The notes beneath the pieces were generated by a model. The model saw only the letters and a list, made by a program, of their open reading frames with translations. It was not told the DNA's origin and ran no database searches. A stretch of 9,532 nucleotides of DNA from Myxococcales bacterium (GTDB lineage: Bacteria > Myxococcota > Bradymonadia > UBA7976 > UBA1532): positions 1 to 9,532 of the forward strand of contig JAGQJJ010000099.1 in assembly GCA_020430675.1 (NCBI GenBank), given 5' to 3'. Made by a program: the position numbers and the translations under genes. Positions 5,577 to 9,532 of this stretch are shown here, piece by piece. How positions within the stretch are numbered: position 1 is the first letter of the stretch; each line of letters begins with the position of its first letter.

Positions 5577-7727
5577 TCAGCGCCCGCTGAGCGCCACGCC
5601 GCCGCGGTCGGGTGAGACGTGAATGGCCACGACGTCGCCGCGCAGCGCCTGCACGGTGACCTGCGCCGGGTCGAAGGCGGCGAGCGTGAGCGGGTTGTCC
5701 TGCACGTCGCGCGCTTGCAGCACCAACTGCTGCGCGCGCGAGAAGCGCGTCCGGCGGGCGCCCGTCAGCAAGTCGACGACCGCGGCGCCATCGGCGGTCA
5801 ACGCCTCCACGTAGACCACGTCGACACCGAAGCCAAGCGCCTGAAGGCGGGTGGGATCGGGGTTCGACACCTCGGCCTCCAGCAAGAAGACCTGGCTGCA
5901 CAGGCCAAGCTGGCAGACATCCCAAGCCGTGCCTTCGACGGGCGCGCCATGACACATGCGATACTCCAGGCAGGTGATGGGATCGACGCCCGGCACCATC
6001 GGGCAGGGATCATCCACATCGAGCACACCGTCGTTGTCATCGTCGCTGTCCTGGCAGTGGCGCAGGCGGTCTTCGCCGTTATTGCCACCCGCCCAGACAT
6101 ACGTGTTGCCACCGGCGCCGCCGTCGAGGCAGACGTAGCGACCAGAACGGGCCCAGGCGTTGTCCGGGTCGTCGTCGCTGCCATTGCCACAGCCATCGTT
6201 GTCGATGTCATTGTCGCAGGCATCGCCCAGGCCATCGCCGTCGAAGTCGGCCTGCGCGGCATTGGGCGTCGCGGCGCAGTTGTCGCAGACATTGCCCACG
6301 CCGTCGGCGTCGTTGTCGGACTGCGAAGCGTTTGCCACCAGCGGACAGTTGTCATCGCCATCGCACAAGCCATCGCCATCGGTGTCCACGTCGCCCTGAA
6401 GCGCGCAGGGCTCAAGCTCGACCCCAAAAGAGGCCATCGCGGCGGCGACGTCGATGCGCGGCGTGGTCAGGCCATTGCGCGGATCGGTGATGGGCACCCC
6501 GGTGGCCTGAAGCGCGCTGAGGTGCTCCATGAAGTTCCGCTCCGGCACCGCGTGGCGCAGGGCGGCAAACGCGCCGGCCACATGCGGCGCCGCCATCGAG
6601 GTGCCCGACATGTGGCCGAGCAGATGCGCGCCGCCGGTCACCGACGACTGGATGTTCGCGCCCGGTGCAAACAGGTCGAGCTGAAGCCCGCCGTTCGACC
6701 CGTGAGGCGGGTCGATCCACACGTCGTCGCCCTTGGTCGTCGCGCCCACCGTCACCGCCAGCGGGATGCACGACGGGGCGGACACGCCGAGGGCAAAATT
6801 GTCATTGCCCGCAGAGATGACCACCGGCACATCGAGCGTGGCCAGGGCCAGGACCATGCCAGTGAGCGGGTCATCGCCGCACGAAGTCAGCGAGATGCCA
6901 CCCCCGATGCTCATGTTGACCGCCGCGATGTTCCAGCCCGAGGCCCGAAGATCGAAGACCTGCTCCAGCGCCGCGAGCTGGGCCGAAGAACGCGACCGCA
7001 GGCATGGCGCCGGATCATCGCCGCAGTCATCGGTGCGATGGAAGACCTGAAACGCCAGGATGTCAGCCCCCGGCGCCACGCCCGACAACATGCCGGCGCT
7101 CGAGCCATCCCCGGCAGCGATGCCCGCGACGTGTGTGCCATGATCACAGCCTTCGACCCCCGCCTGCACGCCGACGCACGGCGCCGCCGGCGCGCCCATC
7201 GCCTCGCCGAAGACGCAGTCAAGTCCCGAGGTGCAAGCCTGAAAGGCGACGCGCCCGGCCAGCATGGGATGGGTGGCATCGACCCCGGTGTCGAGGATGG
7301 CGATCGCCGTGCCACTGCCATCAAAGCCATTGGCCGCAGTCAGATCGGCTTCGATCAGCGGCACGCTGACGCCCAGCGCCGGCGCGATCAGCGAGTCGGG
7401 CACCACGCTGATGACATTGCCATCGCGGTTGAGCGCCGCCAGCGTCGCCGCGTCGGCGTTGAGGGCCAGCCACGGCGAGTATTTGTACGACCGCGCCGTG
7501 CCGCGCGCCGCCGCGGGCAAGCGGCCGAGCACATCCGCCTGCCGCCGCGCCAACGCCTGCCGTCGGCGGTCCGAGCGCACGTCCTGGGCATCGGGCAGGT
7601 CATCCGCCGCCAGCCGCACCATCACCGCCTGCGACGGCTGGGCAGGAGGCGCAGGCCGGGCCGCCTGCGCGGCGGTGGTGGAGGTGAGCAGACAAGCAGC
7701 GGCGAGCAATTTGTGAAGCGTCTTCAT
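5577..7727 (-). CDS. Secreted subtilisin-like (S8) serine protease with thrombospondin type 3 repeats
   Basis: A 716-residue exported protease. A signal peptide (MKTLHKLLAAACLL..., cleaved near AQA at 20-23) is followed by a probable inhibitory propeptide (about 33-115, including VISVVPDSLIAP). The S8 catalytic domain spans about 135-435. Its triad is Asp146 (AILDTGVD), His196 (HGTHVAG) and Ser377 (GTSMAAPHVAG), with oxyanion Asn308 (ISAGND), so it should be active. Extra cysteines cluster around the catalytic core (165, 171, 184, 194, 235, 242, 283, 320), suggesting disulfide bracing. From about 445 to 572 lie Asp-rich DTDGDGLCDGDDNCP-type calcium-binding thrombospondin type 3 repeats with paired cysteines. 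Residues ~610-716 form an unrecognised, probably beta-rich C-terminal domain. No sorting tail is visible. The ATG at 7727 is supported by GGGAGAG just upstream and by the signal peptide. It is divergent from the thioesterase gene. Extracellular protein degradation is the likely role; the substrate is unknown. Confidence 0.94.
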   Translation of the reverse strand: MKTLHKLLAAACLLTSTTAAQAARPAPPAQPSQAVMVRLAADDLPDAQDVRSDRRRQALARRQADVLGRLPAAARGTARSYKYSPWLALNADAATLAALNRDGNVISVVPDSLIAPALGVSVPLIEADLTAANGFDGSGTAIAILDTGVDATHPMLAGRVAFQACTSGLDCVFGEAMGAPAAPCVGVQAGVEGCDHGTHVAGIAAGDGSSAGMLSGVAPGADILAFQVFHRTDDCGDDPAPCLRSRSSAQLAALEQVFDLRASGWNIAAVNMSIGGGISLTSCGDDPLTGMVLALATLDVPVVISAGNDNFALGVSAPSCIPLAVTVGATTKGDDVWIDPPHGSNGGLQLDLFAPGANIQSSVTGGAHLLGHMSGTSMAAPHVAGAFAALRHAVPERNFMEHLSALQATGVPITDPRNGLTTPRIDVAAAMASFGVELEPCALQGDVDTDGDGLCDGDDNCPLVANASQSDNDADGVGNVCDNCAATPNAAQADFDGDGLGDACDNDIDNDGCGNGSDDDPDNAWARSGRYVCLDGGAGGNTYVWAGGNNGEDRLRHCQDSDDDNDGVLDVDDPCPMVPGVDPITCLEYRMCHGAPVEGTAWDVCQLGLCSQVFLLEAEVSNPDPTRLQALGFGVDVVYVEALTADGAAVVDLLTGARRTRFSRAQQLVLQARDVQDNPLTLAAFDPAQVTVQALRGDVVAIHVSPDRGGVALSGR

Positions 7728-7781
7728 GGGGTCTCTCCCGGGTCGATGATGTCGAACACCCCAACAGGCGACGGCCACCGA

Positions 7782-7811
7782 CCGGGCATGACAAAAAAAT
7801 GTGCCGCCCGG
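7782..7811. promoter_or_regulatory. A-tract-centred dyad in the divergent intergenic region
   Basis: The 177-base gap between the protease and thioesterase genes must hold both promoters. Its one striking element is a 30-base dyad: CCGGGC (7782-7787) and GCCCGG (7806-7811) as outer arms, ACA (7791-7793) and TGT (7800-7802) as inner arms, around an A-run (7793-7799) that is conspicuous in such GC-rich DNA. This could be a shared operator, or a bent or easily melted promoter-proximal tract. I cannot assign -35/-10 boxes with confidence on either strand. Confidence 0.35.
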
Positions 7812-7904
7812 ATCGACATGCTCGCGCTCGTCTGGTGACGCCGGGCTGGACACCGCGCCCGTCGATCGGCAGGCTCGGCCGCGCACGATGCGCAGGAGTT
7901 GCCG

Positions 7905-8333
7905 ATGAGCCCGCCGCCGCTGAGCCATGAGAGCACCGTCGACGTCGCCTGGGGCGATTGCGATCCGGCCGGCATCGTCTTCTACCCGCGCTACTTCGCC
8001 TGGTTCGACCACGCCACCCACCGCATGCTCACCGCGGCCGGCCTCGACCACCACACGCTGGTCGAACGCTACGGCGCGGTCGGCCTGACCCTGGTCGACG
8101 CGGGAGCGAGCTTCAAGCGCCCGGCGACCTATGGCGCCCGGCTCACCCTCCACAGCCGCGTCGACCGCATCGGGCGCAGCAGCCTGACCGTCAAGCATGC
8201 CATCCACGACGCCGGGGGGCTCATCGTCGAAGGCCATGAGACCCGCGTCTACGCCGAGCGCAACCCCGAAGACGGCGCGCTGCGCGCCGCGCCCATCCCC
8301 GACGCGGTGCGCCGCGTGCTGCTCGGCGAGTGA
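7905..8333 (+). CDS. Acyl-CoA thioesterase, 4-hydroxybenzoyl-CoA thioesterase type
   Basis: A 142-residue single-domain hotdog-fold thioesterase, the usual length for the family. The start region reads VDVAWGDCDPAGIVFYPRYFAWFDHA (split here as residues 12-37). It closely resembles the active-site region of Pseudomonas 4-hydroxybenzoyl-CoA thioesterase, whose catalytic Asp corresponds to Asp20 here (GDCDPAGIV). Downstream, GVxLxxV-like and FKRPATYGARL segments (about 63-84) fit the family's central helix-strand layout. The reaction would be hydrolysis of an acyl- or aroyl-CoA to acid plus CoA in the cytoplasm. Substrate cannot be told from sequence; YbgC-like short-chain thioesterases share the motif. 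The ATG at 7905 follows AGGAG (7894-7898) by six bases; a TTG at 7899 abuts that site and is rejected. No aromatic-degradation genes are adjacent, so a housekeeping CoA-clearing role is as likely as a pathway-specific one. Confidence 0.9.
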   Translation: MSPPPLSHESTVDVAWGDCDPAGIVFYPRYFAWFDHATHRMLTAAGLDHHTLVERYGAVGLTLVDAGASFKRPATYGARLTLHSRVDRIGRSSLTVKHAIHDAGGLIVEGHETRVYAERNPEDGALRAAPIPDAVRRVLLGE

Positions 8334-8340
8334 TGCCGAC

Positions 8341-8357
8341 CGAGGTCGATGACCTCG
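8341..8357 (+). terminator. Hairpin after the thioesterase gene
   Basis: CGAGGTC (8341-8347) and GACCTCG (8351-8357) make a perfect 7-bp stem with a 3-base GAT loop, seven bases after the thioesterase stop codon. The position and shape suit a transcription terminator, but no T-run follows, so termination may be weak or factor-assisted. In the rest of the 231-base gap up to 8564 I see no gene. It does hold a short AT-rich patch (8461-8475) that could belong to a promoter of the next gene. Confidence 0.45.
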
Positions 8358-8564
8358 CGGGCAATCCCATCTTGTGACAAGGGGTCAAGCGCCGGGACAG
8401 CCCCATCGTCCATCAGGCGGACTCGCGGGCCACGGGCAATGCTTCGGTCGAGCGTCGCCTAGAAATTTCGAATTGTGCGCAACATCCGCGTGCAAACGGC
8501 GATGGAGATCATGTGGCTCGCATGCGCTGGGCCCCGTTTGACAATGCCGAGAGGGGATGCCGTG

Positions 8565-9532
8565 ATGGAGAGCGGATCGGAGAGCCAAGGAGGCAGGCCT
8601 CATGGCAGGGCGAGGCACTTGATGCAGTTGAGCCCATCGCTCATCATCTGCTGCGGACTGGTCGCCACGCTGGGCGCCGCCGAGGTGATGGCGGGCCCGA
8701 TCGACCCGGCCCACATGGGCGACGGTACGCGGGTCGAGATCGGTGAGCCGGATGATGTCAACCGCGTGGAGGATGGCCCCTGTGCGGGCTCGGCGGGCGG
8801 CGCGCGCGGGCCTTGCATCGCCCTGGAGCCGATCTTTGGTGATCGAGGCCTGCGTTGGCTGAACGGCGCCTATGAAGTTGCGTGGGCCGACCCCCGCGGG
8901 GTGCTCTGGCTCGGCAGCAATGCCAGCGAGGGCCCCGTCGATCTGCGCGCGTTTGGTGTTCGGGTCGACGGGGCCGACGCCGTGTTCATCGCGCCGTTTC
9001 TGGCAGATGCGGATCAGGGCGTCACCGAGATGTACATCCACCGAGACGCAGAGAACGCCACGCTGGCCGTGACCTGGACGAAGCAGATCCCCAACGGGGC
9101 GTGCGCGGGCGACGGTGCCATGGACGCAGAAGCCGCCCCGGATGGCGACGAAGAAGCGCAAGAGGAAGAAGAGTGCAAGGCAGACACCAACACGTTTCAA
9201 ATGATCCTCAGTCGCGCCGGCCTCGAGGCCGTGCTCGCGCCACGGGATGCCGACGATGGCGCGCCTTTTGTCGCGCCGGACGGGCTGCGGCTCGACTTCA
9301 TCTACGAACATCTGCACTGGACCTCCACCACGCCCGACGGACCGCACGCCCGGATCGGCTGGTTCGGACCCGCCCACGCCTTCGAATTGGGCGCGCCCAC
9401 GGAATCAGGCACGGCGACGGTCCGCCGGGCGGCGTATACCGGCATGGGCGACCGCGGTCCGGGGCACTGGTGGTTCGCGTTCGTTGACCGCCCCGACGAA
9501 AACGGCGACCCCAATGCCCTGCCGTTGCCGGA
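8565..9532 (+). CDS. Secreted nidogen-like (NIDO) domain protein, N-terminal part (3' end outside window)
   Basis: The frame stays open to the window's end, giving at least 322 residues. With ATG at 8565 the protein starts with an Arg/His-rich n-region (RPHGRARH), a hydrophobic core (about 22-43) and likely cleavage near VMAG. The mature part resembles nidogen-type extracellular domains: LNGAYEVAWADPRGVLWLGSN (about 99-119), AVFIAPFLADAD (139-150), TLAVTWTK (166-173), NTFQMILSRAG (209-219), DFIYEHLHWTS (244-254) and GPGHWWFAF (298-306) follow the NIDO order. A very acidic loop bounded by Cys180 and Cys204 interrupts the domain. In animals NIDO domains sit in matrix and adhesion proteins; in bacteria they occur in large secreted or surface proteins, and the role here is unknown. 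The start is uncertain. ATG 8565 has GAGAGGGG eight bases upstream. ATG 8622 also has a possible GAGG, but it gives a signal peptide with no basic residue. ATGs at 8544, 8511 and 8502 are in frame too. Confidence 0.75.
   Translation, partial: MESGSESQGGRPHGRARHLMQLSPSLIICCGLVATLGAAEVMAGPIDPAHMGDGTRVEIGEPDDVNRVEDGPCAGSAGGARGPCIALEPIFGDRGLRWLNGAYEVAWADPRGVLWLGSNASEGPVDLRAFGVRVDGADAVFIAPFLADADQGVTEMYIHRDAENATLAVTWTKQIPNGACAGDGAMDAEAAPDGDEEAQEEEECKADTNTFQMILSRAGLEAVLAPRDADDGAPFVAPDGLRLDFIYEHLHWTSTTPDGPHARIGWFGPAHAFELGAPTESGTATVRRAAYTGMGDRGPGHWWFAFVDRPDENGDPNALPLP

Noticed and set aside
6180..6390. Repetitive CCATCGCC-like DNA resembling a tandem repeat
   Set aside because: It is explained by the Asp/Gly codons of the thrombospondin type 3 repeats in the protease, not by an independent DNA repeat.
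5619..7838. A very long plus-strand open frame opposite the protease gene
   Set aside because: It is the antisense of a clear S8 protease with an intact triad. Long antisense frames are expected in DNA this rich in G+C at third positions, and the translation has no recognisable domain and is rich in Arg/His/Ala/Val.
7728..8237. In-frame upstream extension of the protease
   Set aside because: It would run antisense through the thioesterase gene and place the clear signal peptide in the middle of the protein.
8371..8381. Short palindrome CTTGTGACAAG in the gap before the nidogen-like gene
   Set aside because: Five-base arms around one base are too short to call an operator without conservation data.
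8462..8472. AT-rich palindromes GAAATTTC and TTCGAA
   Set aside because: They may be part of a promoter, but no second box at proper spacing could be identified, so no separate site is claimed.
8385..9377. Minus-strand open frame opposite the nidogen-like gene
   Set aside because: The plus-strand frame has a signal peptide and an ordered set of NIDO-type motifs, and the minus-strand product has none.
8882..9487. Plus-strand open frame overlapping the nidogen-like gene in another frame
   Set aside because: Its product is a low-complexity Arg/Gly-rich string, and it begins inside the convincing frame without a good ribosome binding site.

Overview
This is a very GC-rich window, apparently around 70% G+C with strong G/C preference at third codon positions. 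It looks like an environmental deltaproteobacterium of the myxobacterial or bradymonad type. That is an inference from gene style: a lipoprotein with a Cys-X-X-Cys-His haem motif, Asp/Gly-rich linkers after lipoprotein signals, a secreted subtilase with thrombospondin type 3 calcium repeats, and a nidogen-like secreted protein. No RNA gene, insertion sequence, CRISPR array or phage gene is visible, and the window reads as chromosomal.

Layout. (1) The left edge carries the 3' end of a recD-type helicase gene on the plus strand, overlapping a small four-helix DUF2231 membrane protein gene. (2) Everything from 1272 to 7727 lies on the minus strand. In transcription order it is: a secreted S8 serine protease with calcium-binding repeats; a RegB/PrrB-type redox sensor kinase; its RegA/PrrA/ActR-type response regulator, overlapping the kinase by 41 bases; a 160-base gap containing a perfect 8-bp dyad; a YcnI/DUF1775 copper-binding-type exported protein; a 66-residue lipoprotein; a cytochrome c-like lipoprotein whose ATG overlaps the previous stop codon; and a DUF1223 thioredoxin-like exported protein. 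(3) From 7905 the plus strand resumes with a 4-hydroxybenzoyl-CoA thioesterase-type gene, a hairpin, and a secreted nidogen-domain protein that runs off the right edge.

How the genes may work together. The most coherent unit is 1272-5505. A two-component system keeps the known redox-sensing features of RegB (the GGPFNPF quinone loop and the Cys after the H-box). It sits directly upstream of a run of exported genes whose families point to copper handling, haem electron transfer and thiol chemistry. My inference is an envelope redox/copper module that the RegBA pair may control. The sequence shows linkage, not regulation. The secreted protease and the nidogen-like protein fit an extracellular or surface lifestyle and have no clear link to that module.
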